NCBI GenBank assembly: GCA_029167225.1
Contig: JARFNK010000011.1
Span: 62,001-126,000, forward strand
Length of the DNA: 64,000 nucleotides
Direction: 5' to 3'
Origin: Sphingobium arseniciresistens
GTDB taxonomy: Bacteria; Pseudomonadota; Alphaproteobacteria; Sphingomonadales; Sphingomonadaceae
The first letter of the stretch is position 1; each line of letters starts with the position of its first letter. The position numbers and the translations under genes were made by a program. The notes beneath the pieces were generated by a model. That model worked only from the letters and a program-made list of their open reading frames with translations, was not told the DNA's origin and ran no database searches. Positions 38,574 to 47,475 of this stretch are shown here, piece by piece.

Positions 38574-41027
38574 ATGCAGACTCATTCCATCAGCGCGGTT
38601 CAAACCCCATCGGACGATGCCTCCCCGGCCGACGGTGGCGGACCCTATATCGTCTGGCTCGAAGATGCCCGCAAATCGGATGTCGCCAGCGTCGGGGGTA
38701 AGAACGCATCGCTTGGCGAGATGATCAGCGCGCTGCAGCACCGGGGTATCCGCGTTCCGGGTGGTTTTGCCACGACCGCGAACGCCTACAGGGCCCTGGT
38801 CGAGGCGCACGACATTCGCTCGCCGCTCAATGCATCGATCGAGGCATTCCGGGCGGGGCAATCCACCTTGCAGGATACCGGCGAAGCGATCCGACGCCTG
38901 TTTCTCGACGCGGACCTGCCCGAAAACGTCGCGGCCGCCATTCGGGATGCCTATCGCGCTCTGTCCCGGCGGTCAGGCAAGAAGGAAGTGGCACTCGCCG
39001 TGCGGTCGAGCGCCACTGCAGAGGATCTGGCGGATGCAAGCTTCGCGGGGCAGCAGGAGACGTTCCTCAATGTCGTGGGGGAACGGGCGCTGCTCGATGC
39101 CTGCCGGCGCTGCTACGCCTCGCTGTTTACCGATCGTGCGATAGCCTATCGAGAGGCAAAGGGTTTCGACCACCTCGATGTCGCGCTGTCGATCGGCATC
39201 CAGTTGATGGTCAGATCCGATCTGGCCGGGGCGGGCGTGATGTTCTCCATCGATACCGAGACCGGCTTTCCCGATGTCGCCGTCATCAGTGCCGCGTGGG
39301 GGTTGGGGGAGACTGTCGTCCAGGGATCGGTAGATCCTGACGAATATGTCGTATTCAAGCCGCTCGCTCTGGACGGCCGGTGCCATCCGATCGTCGAAAA
39401 GCGCGTGGGCGAAAAAGCGCGCAAGCTCATCTACGCATCGGGGGGGAGCGCGCGGACGACCGTCGTCGATACCGTCCCGTCGGAGCGATCGCGTTTCGTG
39501 CTGGAAGACGAGGAAATCCTCGAACTGACGCGCTGGGCTATCATCATCGAAGAGCATTACGGCCAGCCGATGGACATGGAGTGGGCGAAGGACGGTGAAA
39601 CGGGTGAGCTGTTCATCGTCCAGGCCCGGCCGGAAACCGTGCAATCCTTACGCGATACGACGACGCTGAGAACCTACCGGCTTGACCACCCCGCAACGCC
39701 TATTTTGACGGGGGCAGCGGTGGGCGAGGCGATCGCCAGCGGAGAGGTCTGTCTGATCCGCGACCCCAAGGACATTGCCAGCTTCCGCGATGGAGCCGTT
39801 CTCGTCGCCGAAATGACGGATCCCGACTGGGTGCCGGTGATGAAGCGCGCTGCCGGCATCATCACCGATCATGGCGGCGCGACAAGCCATGCTGCCATCG
39901 TCAGCCGCGAACTCGGCGTCCCCGCCATTGTTGGAACAGGCACGGCCACCCAGTTGCTGCGCGAAGGGCAGGCGGTGACGCTCTCCTGCGCGGAAGGGGA
40001 CCGGGGCGCGGTCTATGACGGCGCAATTCCGTTCCAGAGTGAGGAACTGAACATCGGGGAGCTTCCCCATGTCCGCACCGAGTTGATGGTGAACGTCGCC
40101 AGCCCCTCGGCGGCATTCCGCTGGTGGCGGTTGCCGAGCAACGGCGTCGGCCTCGCCCGCATGGAGTTCATCATCAGCAACCTGATCAAGGTCCATCCGA
40201 TGGCGCTTGTCCATCCTGAGCAGGTCCGGGACGCCGATGCGAACAGGCAGATCGACGCCCTGACGAAAGGCTATCCCGATGGAAAGGCCTATTTCATCGA
40301 GACGCTGGCGCGCGGCATCGCGCGCATCGCGGCGGCCCATTATCCCAAGCCGGTCATCGTTCGGCTGAGCGATTTCAAGACCAATGAATATGCGCATCTG
40401 ATCGGGGGCGCCGGCTTCGAGCCGTCCGAAGAGAATCCGATGCTCGGCTTTCGCGGCGCCTCCCGCTACTATGATGAGCGGTATCGCGACGGCTTCGGGC
40501 TCGAGTGCCGGGCACTCAAGCGAGCCCGGGAGCATATGGGCTTCAAGAATATCATTGCGATGGTGCCGTTCTGCCGGACTCCGCTCGAGGCCGATAAAGT
40601 GCTCGCTGAGATGTCGAGACACGGTTTTGGTCGTCACGACGAGGGGCTGCAAGTCTATATGATGTGCGAGATTCCTTCGAACGTGATCCTGGCCGAAGAC
40701 TTCGCAGCGCGCTTTGACGGCTTCTCTATAGGGTCGAATGACCTGACCCAGTTGCTGCTTGGTGTGGACCGGGACTCAGCGCTGCTCGCACCGCTGTTCG
40801 ATGAGCGCAACGAGGCGGTGACCCGCACGATCGCCGATGTCATCCAGCGTGCCCATGCCTGCGGCATCAAGGTTGGAATTTGTGGTCAGGCGCCGAGCGA
40901 TCACCCCGATTTCGCGGCCTTTCTGGTCGACCAGGGAATCGATTCCATTTCGCTCAATCCGGACAGTTTCGTGTCCACGCTGCTGCATGTGGCGGAAGCA
41001 GAACGTGCGCGGAACGAAGGGCATTAA
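38574..41027 (+). CDS. ppsA: Phosphoenolpyruvate synthase
   Basis: 817 aa. N-terminal pyruvate-phosphate dikinase ATP-binding domain (about 22-360; SVGGKNASLGEM, RSSATAEDLADASFAGQQE), central phosphohistidine domain with GGATSHAAIVSREL (the swivelling catalytic histidine), and a C-terminal PEP/pyruvate TIM barrel with GICGQAPSDHPD, whose cysteine is the expected proton donor. Converts pyruvate + ATP + water to PEP + AMP + Pi. Length and motifs fit PpsA rather than PPDK. Ribosome site is weak. Its presence with phosphoketolase suggests re-routing carbon from pyruvate during energy stress. Confidence 0.92.
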   Translation: MQTHSISAVQTPSDDASPADGGGPYIVWLEDARKSDVASVGGKNASLGEMISALQHRGIRVPGGFATTANAYRALVEAHDIRSPLNASIEAFRAGQSTLQDTGEAIRRLFLDADLPENVAAAIRDAYRALSRRSGKKEVALAVRSSATAEDLADASFAGQQETFLNVVGERALLDACRRCYASLFTDRAIAYREAKGFDHLDVALSIGIQLMVRSDLAGAGVMFSIDTETGFPDVAVISAAWGLGETVVQGSVDPDEYVVFKPLALDGRCHPIVEKRVGEKARKLIYASGGSARTTVVDTVPSERSRFVLEDEEILELTRWAIIIEEHYGQPMDMEWAKDGETGELFIVQARPETVQSLRDTTTLRTYRLDHPATPILTGAAVGEAIASGEVCLIRDPKDIASFRDGAVLVAEMTDPDWVPVMKRAAGIITDHGGATSHAAIVSRELGVPAIVGTGTATQLLREGQAVTLSCAEGDRGAVYDGAIPFQSEELNIGELPHVRTELMVNVASPSAAFRWWRLPSNGVGLARMEFIISNLIKVHPMALVHPEQVRDADANRQIDALTKGYPDGKAYFIETLARGIARIAAAHYPKPVIVRLSDFKTNEYAHLIGGAGFEPSEENPMLGFRGASRYYDERYRDGFGLECRALKRAREHMGFKNIIAMVPFCRTPLEADKVLAEMSRHGFGRHDEGLQVYMMCEIPSNVILAEDFAARFDGFSIGSNDLTQLLLGVDRDSALLAPLFDERNEAVTRTIADVIQRAHACGIKVGICGQAPSDHPDFAAFLVDQGIDSISLNPDSFVSTLLHVAEAERARNEGH

Positions 41028-41207
41028 CCGCCCGTCAGGAATGCGGGTCAGGGTGTGCCAGGACCAGCACAACCAAATGGCAGTTCATAGGGCAGGTCTC
41101 GCGGCAGACTGCATGAAAGCCGGCGCCGTTTGCGACGATGACCTCTCCCTGATAGTGGACATTGGCTGTCAGTCTTGTCACTCTGAGCGGGACAGGGGGC
41201 GACGTTG

Positions 41208-41807
41208 ATGAACAGGGAACGCATCACCCGATCATTTCTATGGCTGGCGGTGCTGGTAGGCGGCCCCTTGGTCGGAGCGAAGCTGTTCGACCTTCTGGTA
41301 CTCGCCGGAGCCTGGAGCGCCCACCCGCCCGCATCCCTGGCAATGATGCCATACGGCAAGGCCTGGCCCGTGGACACGGGTGTATTTTTCATTCCGTTCT
41401 CGGCGGCAATGCTGATCGCAGGGTTCGGGGGCCTTACCGCAGGATGGAAGACGCCGTGGCGCTACCGCTGGCTCTTGTGCTTACCGTCCATTGGCATCCT
41501 GGTACTGCTCATACTCACAGTCGTGGCATTCTGGCCGATGAATGCGGCGCTATTCTATCATGGCGTCGGTTCGCCAAAGGATAGCATTACGGACGAGCAG
41601 TCCATTGTGATGGCACGCTGCTGGGTCCAGCTTGACTGGGTACGTGTGGCCGGCGCAACGGCCGCCTTCGTATCGGCCCTTCGGGCATTGACGCTTCCCT
41701 GGCCCGCGGAGATCGCAGTTAAAGACCCTCCCATCGTGCGAGCCATCCTCGCACTCGCACTCGTCGGTGTGGCCGCCTTCATGCTGTGGTTCGTGTCCAA
41801 CTTATAG
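41208..41807 (+). CDS. Integral membrane protein, possibly DUF1772-like
   Basis: 199 aa, four to five hydrophobic segments (about 10-30, 62-80, 92-112, 147-165, 178-197). The stretch WPMNAALFYHG followed by MARCWVQLDWVRVAGATAAF recalls the 'W...N...W...R...' pattern of DUF1772 membrane proteins, but the match is loose. ATG 41208 is chosen over TTG 41205. No obvious operon partner; it stands between ppsA and the convergent sufB. Function unknown. Confidence 0.55.
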   Translation: MNRERITRSFLWLAVLVGGPLVGAKLFDLLVLAGAWSAHPPASLAMMPYGKAWPVDTGVFFIPFSAAMLIAGFGGLTAGWKTPWRYRWLLCLPSIGILVLLILTVVAFWPMNAALFYHGVGSPKDSITDEQSIVMARCWVQLDWVRVAGATAAFVSALRALTLPWPAEIAVKDPPIVRAILALALVGVAAFMLWFVSNL

Positions 41808-41991
41808 CCAGCTTTCGACCGTTGCAGTTCCGGCCACAAATGACCGATTCTAGGTCTGGAGCGGTCAAGAGATTCTGCGTCGATGGGTTCGTCGCTCGCT
41901 TTTCTGCATCAGGATAGTGGCGACGCACCCCGTGCGGGCGACGACGTCATGCCTGTTGGCGATCTGTCGCGGTCGAAAGCGATAGCCCGTT

Positions 41992-43104
41992 TCACATCGA
42001 TCCGGAGTTGGCGGCCGCGATCGTTCGACTGACCTCGACGCGGATCGCTTCCGGAAGCTGCTGCGTGTCCAGATTGAGGAAGCCTTGGATGATCAGATCT
42101 CTGGCCGCGTCCTCGCTCATCCCGCTCGCCATCAGGTAGGAAAGTTTGGCCTGGTCGATCATGCCGATGGAGGCCTCGTGGGACAATTGCGCCTGGGCGC
42201 TGCGGGCTCGCAACGCCGGTACCGATAGAATCTCTCCCTCGTCGCTGAGCTTCAGTCCGTTGCAGCCGAGGAAGCCCCGCGTGTCCCGCCCTTCGCCGAC
42301 GAGGGTGGTGCGATTGGCGATGGTGCCGCCGCCCGTGACCATGCGTGTGATGCTCTCCGAGCGCGCGCCGACGCCCTTGAGATGGATCTCGCTCTCCATG
42401 ACGCGTTCGGTAGCGGCCGGCGCAAAGATAACCGACTGGTCGTTTGAGACGCCGCCGTCTTCAATGACCGTGCGGCTTTGCGAGTAATGATGTTTGAGCG
42501 GCGATACCTGGATATTGCTTTGGATGACGCGCGCGTCCTTGCCGACGTGGGCGCGTGCGTAACTATGGACCTCCATCGCTGATCCCCAGTGTTCGATGGA
42601 CACGGAGCGGCATGTCGCGCCTTCCCGAAGATAGGTCTCGGAGATCGAGAGATGGTGTCCCGCATGAACCGACGCCGGGACTGCGGATCCGGAGATCATT
42701 TCGACTTCGGCGCCTTCCTCGACGACCGTGATGTTGTGATGGAACTGCCGGCCCTGTGGCGTCTCAAGCAGCGTGAAGACCTGCACGGGTAGCCGTACTT
42801 TTGCGCCCTTGCGGATGCGGATGAAGTGACCGACCGGGGCGTGGCGGCTTTCGGCAGCCTGGGCGACATGCTCGTTCTCGGCCGGGTCGATCAGGTTGAA
42901 CATGAGATCCTGCACCCAGTCGTAGCGCGCCAGCGCGTCCTTAAGCGGGAGGATCTCTACGTCCGGGTCATTGACCGTGATATGGCGAACCTCCTGGTTC
43001 ACCAGCACGCACGTTCCGCTGTGCTCGCCTTCGACGCTATAGCCGACGGGAGCCAGCTGCTGCTTTTCTTCCGGAGAGATATCGGCGTCGAGCAGACTGG
43101 CCAT
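41992..43104 (-). CDS. sufB: SufB/SufD-type Fe-S cluster scaffold
   Basis: 370 aa, shorter than SufB of full suf operons (~480). The beta-helix core is visible as repeated hydrophobic turns, and the C-terminal scaffold end has SAQAQLSHEASIGMID, with the histidine/glutamate typical of SufB/SufD, then MSEDAARDLIIQGFL. The expected cysteine region reads TRGFLGCNGLKL. AAGGAAGGAA precedes the ATG, 15 bp after sufC. It forms a two-gene sufC-sufB unit without sufD, sufS, sufU or sufE, like the minimal SufBC systems of archaea and anaerobes. Confidence 0.85.
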   Translation of the reverse strand: MASLLDADISPEEKQQLAPVGYSVEGEHSGTCVLVNQEVRHITVNDPDVEILPLKDALARYDWVQDLMFNLIDPAENEHVAQAAESRHAPVGHFIRIRKGAKVRLPVQVFTLLETPQGRQFHHNITVVEEGAEVEMISGSAVPASVHAGHHLSISETYLREGATCRSVSIEHWGSAMEVHSYARAHVGKDARVIQSNIQVSPLKHHYSQSRTVIEDGGVSNDQSVIFAPAATERVMESEIHLKGVGARSESITRMVTGGGTIANRTTLVGEGRDTRGFLGCNGLKLSDEGEILSVPALRARSAQAQLSHEASIGMIDQAKLSYLMASGMSEDAARDLIIQGFLNLDTQQLPEAIRVEVSRTIAAANSGSM

Positions 43105-43119
43105 GAAAAATTCCTTCCT

Positions 43120-43866
43120 TCAGATCGCTTGCTGAATATCTGCCTCGGCCAGCGGCAACGAGTAGCCGTGCGCCTTGATGTGGCGGAATAGGGTGCGCGG
43201 CTCCTCAGAGCCGACGATGCGACCGTCGACCATCAGATGGCCGACATCGGCATGAATATAATCCAGAATGAAGCCGGTATGGGTGATCACAAGCGCTGTT
43301 CGTTGCGGATCGGCGGGTGTATCGGCCCCGAGCAACCTGTCGATGGCTTTGCCGACAGCCGCGATATGCTCGAGGTCCACCCCGCTCTCCGGTTCGTCGA
43401 AAAGGCACAGATCGGGACGTTTGAGGAAGAGCTTCAGGATTTCCCATCGTTTGATCTCGCCACCCGAGAAACCGACATTGACATCGCGTTCAGCAAAGCC
43501 GCCGAAATCGAGCGCCGAGGCTTCCGTTTCCAGGAGCGCGGTGGATCCGATCGCCGCCGTGAATGCCTCGACCGTGACGCCTTCCAGAGCCGGCGGCCGC
43601 TGGAACGACATGCCGAGGCCCATCTGTGCGCGCTGATCCACGGGCAGCGCATCGATACGCCGGCCTTTGAACCAGATCTCCCCGCTCGTCACCCGATAGG
43701 GCGCAAGACCCATGATCGTCGCGAGGAGCGACGATTTGCCCGATCCGTTCGGGCCGAACAGTACATGCGTTTCACCCGCCGGGATCGTGAGATTCACGCC
43801 GTGCAGGACAGGCAAGCCGTCCGCTGAAACGTTCAGATCCCGGATCTCCAGAAGGGTATCGGTCAA
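43120..43866 (-). CDS. sufC: SufC-type Fe-S assembly ATPase (TTG start)
   Basis: 248 aa from TTG 43866, eight bases after a strong AAAGGAG; the frame is open upstream to 44268 but without conservation. ABC ATPase: Walker A GPNGSGKSS (38-46), Q-loop FQRPPALEGV, signature FSGGE (133-137), Walker B LCLFDEPE (153-160), H-loop VITHTG. The FSGGEIKRWEILKL signature is diagnostic of SufC. Energises Fe-S cluster building on the SufB scaffold encoded just downstream. A TACGTA-core element lies 53-66 bp upstream. Confidence 0.9.
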   Translation of the reverse strand: MTDTLLEIRDLNVSADGLPVLHGVNLTIPAGETHVLFGPNGSGKSSLLATIMGLAPYRVTSGEIWFKGRRIDALPVDQRAQMGLGMSFQRPPALEGVTVEAFTAAIGSTALLETEASALDFGGFAERDVNVGFSGGEIKRWEILKLFLKRPDLCLFDEPESGVDLEHIAAVGKAIDRLLGADTPADPQRTALVITHTGFILDYIHADVGHLMVDGRIVGSEEPRTLFRHIKAHGYSLPLAEADIQQAI

Positions 43867-43918
43867 AGGGGGGACTCCTTTGACCTCAAGTTCCCACGTC
43901 GATGGCCCCCGGAATATC

Positions 43919-43932
43919 TGTAAGGATACGTA
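43919..43932 (-). promoter_or_regulatory. TACGTA element upstream of sufC
   Basis: Gene-strand TACGTATCCTTACA, 53-66 bp before the TTG of sufC. Keeps the palindromic TACGTA core but only part of the TCCCC side. The remaining ~430 bp to fixL (43933-44368) hold no supported gene; a second weak copy on the minus strand reads TGCGTATTCCCC near 44140. Confidence 0.38.
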
Positions 43933-44368
43933 GTTCGGAGTGGTGCAAACGATGCGCATTATAGGGCGCACGCAATAAGTTGGTTCGGGTCGGAATGAAC
44001 TACCCTGTGGACACGCGTCGCCGAAAATCATAGCGTGCCCTGGCCTTTCCCGATCTTGATCGTGAGGAAAAGGTCGCAATTGGCGCGTTGAACATAGGCT
44101 CTCGGCTTCGGTCGGGCGGCCTGCGAAATGAAAGACCTTCGGGGAATACGCAGGGCGCGTTTTCCTATGTTTGCGCGCGATCAACCGTCCCGGCTGGCGG
44201 GGCGGCAGCGGGAGTGCGTCATGTCTCTGCCCTCTTCGAGGCGATCCGCGGGATGGATCGCCGCCCATTCAGAGCGCCACCATGCGGGGCGAGAGACTGT
44301 ATGCCTTTGCCGATCGGCTCCCGATACCAATTTATTGACCTGCCCGCCTGAAGGTTCGTGGTGAACTC

Positions 44369-46258
44369 ATGATGGCCGGTAGTGAAACACAGGTGGAACG
44401 CTCCCGGGTGGCGGCGTCGGTCATCACGGTAACCGCAGTCCTGATCGCAATCGTTGCTCGCTACACGCTCAAACCCTGGCTCGCCGCCGGCGAGCCCTAT
44501 TTCCTCTTCTGCGTGGCCGTTTTGGTCGCTGCTATCGCCGGCGGAGCGCGCCAAGCGCTGCTCGCCGCGATCCTGTCGATTGTCGCCGCAACGGTGCTCG
44601 AACTGGCCGAACCATCCGTCATGTTCGATCCGATCAGCGTTGTGACAGCCCTGGCGCTGACCGGCGGTATCATATTGTTCGCTGCAGGTAATGCGCCATG
44701 GCAACGACGGTCACGCCAGGAGAATGCGCGAGTCGCGGCGCGTCTGCGTGAAGGAGCGGCCGCCGCCGAAGAGCTGAACCTGCTGATCGACGGCGCGGAG
44801 GGTTATGCAATCTACATGCTGGATCCCGAGGGTCGGGTCACGATCTGGAACGAGGGCGCCGAGAGGCTGAAAGGCTGGACCGAGGCGGAGATCGTCGGAG
44901 AACATTGCTCGATTTTCTATCCCGTCGATGCAGTAGAGGCAGGCAAGCCAGGAGCAGATCTCGCGCGCGCGCGCGAACTGGGCAAATTCGAGGAAGAGGA
45001 TTGGCGGGTCCGTAAGGACGGTTCGGAGTTCCTGGGGCATGTCTCAATCACTGCGCTGCATAACGAGCAGGGAGCGCTTCGCGGGTTCGGCAAGGTCGTG
45101 CGCGACGCCACCCAGCAACGGGCAGCCGAAAGCGCGCTGCAGGCGAACGCCAGCCACCTGCGCTCGATCCTCGCGACCGTACCGGATGCGATGGTCGTGA
45201 TCGACGAGCAGGGTAGCATCATTTCGTTCAGCACTGCCGCCGAAAAGCTTTTTGGCTATGCGGAAGCCGAGGTTGTCGGGTCAAACGTCAGCCGGCTCAT
45301 GCCGTCGCCAGATAGGGAGCGCCATGACGGCTATCTCGAACGCTATCTTGTCAGCGGCGAACGCAGGATCATCGGCATTGGCCGCATGGTGCTGGCCTGT
45401 CGGCGTGACGGTTCGACCTTTCCCATGGAGCTCTCGGTGGGCGAGGCGATCAGCGACAAGCAGCGCGTCTTCACGGGCTTCATCCGCGACCTCTCCGAGC
45501 GACATGAGACGGAGGAACGTCTCGAGGAGTTGCAATCCAAACTCATACACGTCGCCCGCGTCAGCGCGATGGGCACGATGGCGTCGACCCTGGCACATGA
45601 ACTCAACCAGCCGATCACGGCGGTTGCCAACTATGTCGAGGCGGTGCGGGATTTGCTAGCAGAGGGCAACCCCGACGATCTGCCGATGATCACCGAGGCG
45701 CTGAATGACGCAGCTGGTGAAGCGATCCGTGCGGGACAGATCGTCCGTCGCCTGCGGGATTTTGTCGCACGCGGCGAGGTCGAGAAGACGGTTGAAAATC
45801 TGTCCGACCTGATCGCGGAGGCGGCGGCGCTCGGATTGATCGGTGCGAAGGAAAAGGGCGTTCAGTCCCATTTCGATTTCGATACCGGCGCGGTGCTGGT
45901 ACTGGTCGACAAGGTGCAGATACAACAGGTTCTGATCAACCTCGTGCGCAATGCAGTCGAGGCGATGGCAAGCTCGCGGGAGCGGCAGATCTGGGTCTAC
46001 ACACGGCAAGACGACAACGGGATGGTCCGCGTTACGGTGGCGGACACGGGCCCGGGTGTCGCGCAGCATGTCGCGGAGCAACTGTTCACCGCTTTCGTGA
46101 CGACCAAGAGCGAAGGGATGGGCCTGGGGCTTTCGATCTGCCGGACGATCGTCGAGGCAAATGGGGGACGGATTTTTCTTGAGCCGCGCAAAGGGGGCGG
46201 GTCGCAATTTCATTTCACGCTGGTTGGAGCGGACGCGGAGAAGATCAATGACGGATAG
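44369..46258 (+). CDS. fixL: FixL-type oxygen-sensing histidine kinase
   Basis: 629 aa. Four N-terminal transmembrane helices (about 15-110, DUF4118-like), PAS-1 (about 135-250), PAS-2 (about 262-380), HisKA with phospho-acceptor histidine 410 in STLAHELNQP, and HATPase with LINLVRNAVEAM, ADTGPGV and GMGLGLS. PAS-2 carries RHDGYLERY with histidine 319, the heme-ligating position of FixL, and RRIIGIGR with the FG-loop arginine, so heme-based O2 sensing is expected; PAS-1 lacks these. Reaction: autophosphorylation when oxygen is low and phosphotransfer to FixJ, whose gene overlaps by 11 bases. An ATG at 44372 is an equally possible start. Confidence 0.92.
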   Translation: MMAGSETQVERSRVAASVITVTAVLIAIVARYTLKPWLAAGEPYFLFCVAVLVAAIAGGARQALLAAILSIVAATVLELAEPSVMFDPISVVTALALTGGIILFAAGNAPWQRRSRQENARVAARLREGAAAAEELNLLIDGAEGYAIYMLDPEGRVTIWNEGAERLKGWTEAEIVGEHCSIFYPVDAVEAGKPGADLARARELGKFEEEDWRVRKDGSEFLGHVSITALHNEQGALRGFGKVVRDATQQRAAESALQANASHLRSILATVPDAMVVIDEQGSIISFSTAAEKLFGYAEAEVVGSNVSRLMPSPDRERHDGYLERYLVSGERRIIGIGRMVLACRRDGSTFPMELSVGEAISDKQRVFTGFIRDLSERHETEERLEELQSKLIHVARVSAMGTMASTLAHELNQPITAVANYVEAVRDLLAEGNPDDLPMITEALNDAAGEAIRAGQIVRRLRDFVARGEVEKTVENLSDLIAEAAALGLIGAKEKGVQSHFDFDTGAVLVLVDKVQIQQVLINLVRNAVEAMASSRERQIWVYTRQDDNGMVRVTVADTGPGVAQHVAEQLFTAFVTTKSEGMGLGLSICRTIVEANGGRIFLEPRKGGGSQFHFTLVGADAEKINDG

Positions 46259-46871
46259 ACGGATGATCCACATAGTCGATGACGAGGAGGCGATCCGGCG
46301 TTCGGCCGGGTTCATGCTCAAGACGTCGGGCTATTCGGTCGCCACCTATCCCTCCGGCGTCGCGTTCCTGCGGGAGGTGCGCCATGTCGAGCCAGGCTGC
46401 ATCCTCCTGGATGTCCGGATGCCGGACATGGACGGACTCGAGGTGCAGAAGGTTTTGAGTGATCGCGGCGTCGCGATGCCGATCATCATCCTCACGGGCC
46501 ATGGTGACATTTCCATCGCTGTCCGCGCCATGAAGGCTGGGGCGGTCGAATTTATCGAGAAGCCGTTCGAAAAGGCGACGCTGATCGAAGCAATCACCGC
46601 CGGTTTCGAGCGGCTTGACGGGTTGGGGAGGCGTTCCGAGCGCTCCGCTGAGGCGGCTGTGCTGATCGCCGGATTGACGAGCAGGGAGCAGGATGTGCTC
46701 AAGGGGCTTGCCGATGGGCTACCGAACAAGACGATCGCCTTCGACCTCGGCATATCGCCGCGAACAGTCGAGGTTCATCGGGCGAACCTCATGGCAAAGC
46801 TGAACGTAAGAAGCCTCTCCGATGCCCTGCGCATCGCCTTCGCGGTCAATCTTGGCGACAAGGACGCCTAG
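46248..46871 (+). CDS. fixJ: FixJ-type LuxR-family response regulator
   Basis: 207 aa from ATG 46248 (GGAGAAG upstream), overlapping fixL. Receiver domain (about 5-120) with DDEE acid pocket, phospho-acceptor aspartate 55 in LLDVRMPDMDG, and lysine in FIEKPF; LuxR helix-turn-helix at about 143-200 with LTSREQDVLKGLADGLPNKTIA and ISPRTVEVHRANLMAKL. The classical partner of FixL, activating low-oxygen promoters. Multiple candidate sites for such a regulator occur across this window. Confidence 0.93.
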   Translation: MTDRRMIHIVDDEEAIRRSAGFMLKTSGYSVATYPSGVAFLREVRHVEPGCILLDVRMPDMDGLEVQKVLSDRGVAMPIIILTGHGDISIAVRAMKAGAVEFIEKPFEKATLIEAITAGFERLDGLGRRSERSAEAAVLIAGLTSREQDVLKGLADGLPNKTIAFDLGISPRTVEVHRANLMAKLNVRSLSDALRIAFAVNLGDKDA

Positions 46872-46877
46872 GACCAC

Positions 46878-46891
46878 TACGTAAAGACGCA
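46878..46891 (+). promoter_or_regulatory. TACGTA element upstream of orphan receiver
   Basis: TACGTAAAGACGCA, 63-76 bp before ATG 46954; retains TACGTA, not the CCCC end. Spacing fits the other candidate FixJ sites. Confidence 0.38.
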
Positions 46892-46953
46892 CAGGGCACA
46901 TGTCCGTCATCTGACCGATCCGGCACCTTGCCAGCCGGTCTGTCAGGACTATC

Positions 46954-47352
46954 ATGAACGCACATCTTGCAATTCTCGATGCAGCCCGGCCTGTCATCAC
47001 GCTCGTCGACGACGATCCGGGTGTCCGCCGTTCGATCCAGCTCCTTCTTCGGGCAAAAGGCTATGACGTTCGATCCTATGCCTCGAGCAAGGCGTTGCTT
47101 GCCGATCCTCTCGCCTTAGGCGCCGCCTGCCTTGTCACCGACTATCTGATGCCGGAGATCGACGGCATTGGCGTCCTGCAGGCGTTGCGGAACAATGGCT
47201 GGAAGGGGCCGGCAGTGCTCGTTTCCGCCTATCATTCACCCCGTCTGGTCGAACAGGCGATGCGGGAGGGATTTGCCAGCGTCATCGGAAAGCCCCTGCG
47301 TGAGCATAGCCTGGCGGACACCGTTTCACGGCTTGTCGCGGAAAGCATATGA
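46954..47352 (+). CDS. Single-domain response regulator (orphan receiver)
   Basis: 132 aa, receiver domain only. Acid pocket LVDDDPG, phospho-acceptor aspartate 63 in VTDYLMPEIDG, switch serine in LVSAYH and lysine in VIGKPL. No output domain. AGGACTATC precedes the ATG. Directly follows fixJ after 82 bp with its own promoter-like element. Single receivers next to FixLJ often act as phosphate sinks or FixT-like antagonists; that role is inferred. Confidence 0.85.
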   Translation: MNAHLAILDAARPVITLVDDDPGVRRSIQLLLRAKGYDVRSYASSKALLADPLALGAACLVTDYLMPEIDGIGVLQALRNNGWKGPAVLVSAYHSPRLVEQAMREGFASVIGKPLREHSLADTVSRLVAESI

Positions 47353-47475
47353 TCATCAGGCGGATGCCCATGATAGACAGGGCAATCGCTCCTGGTTGTC
47401 GCTGCTGTCGAACATCGCGAGAAGGAGCGAGGGTGCAGAGACGCCAGGACGCTGGCGGTCGATCTAAGGACGGTG

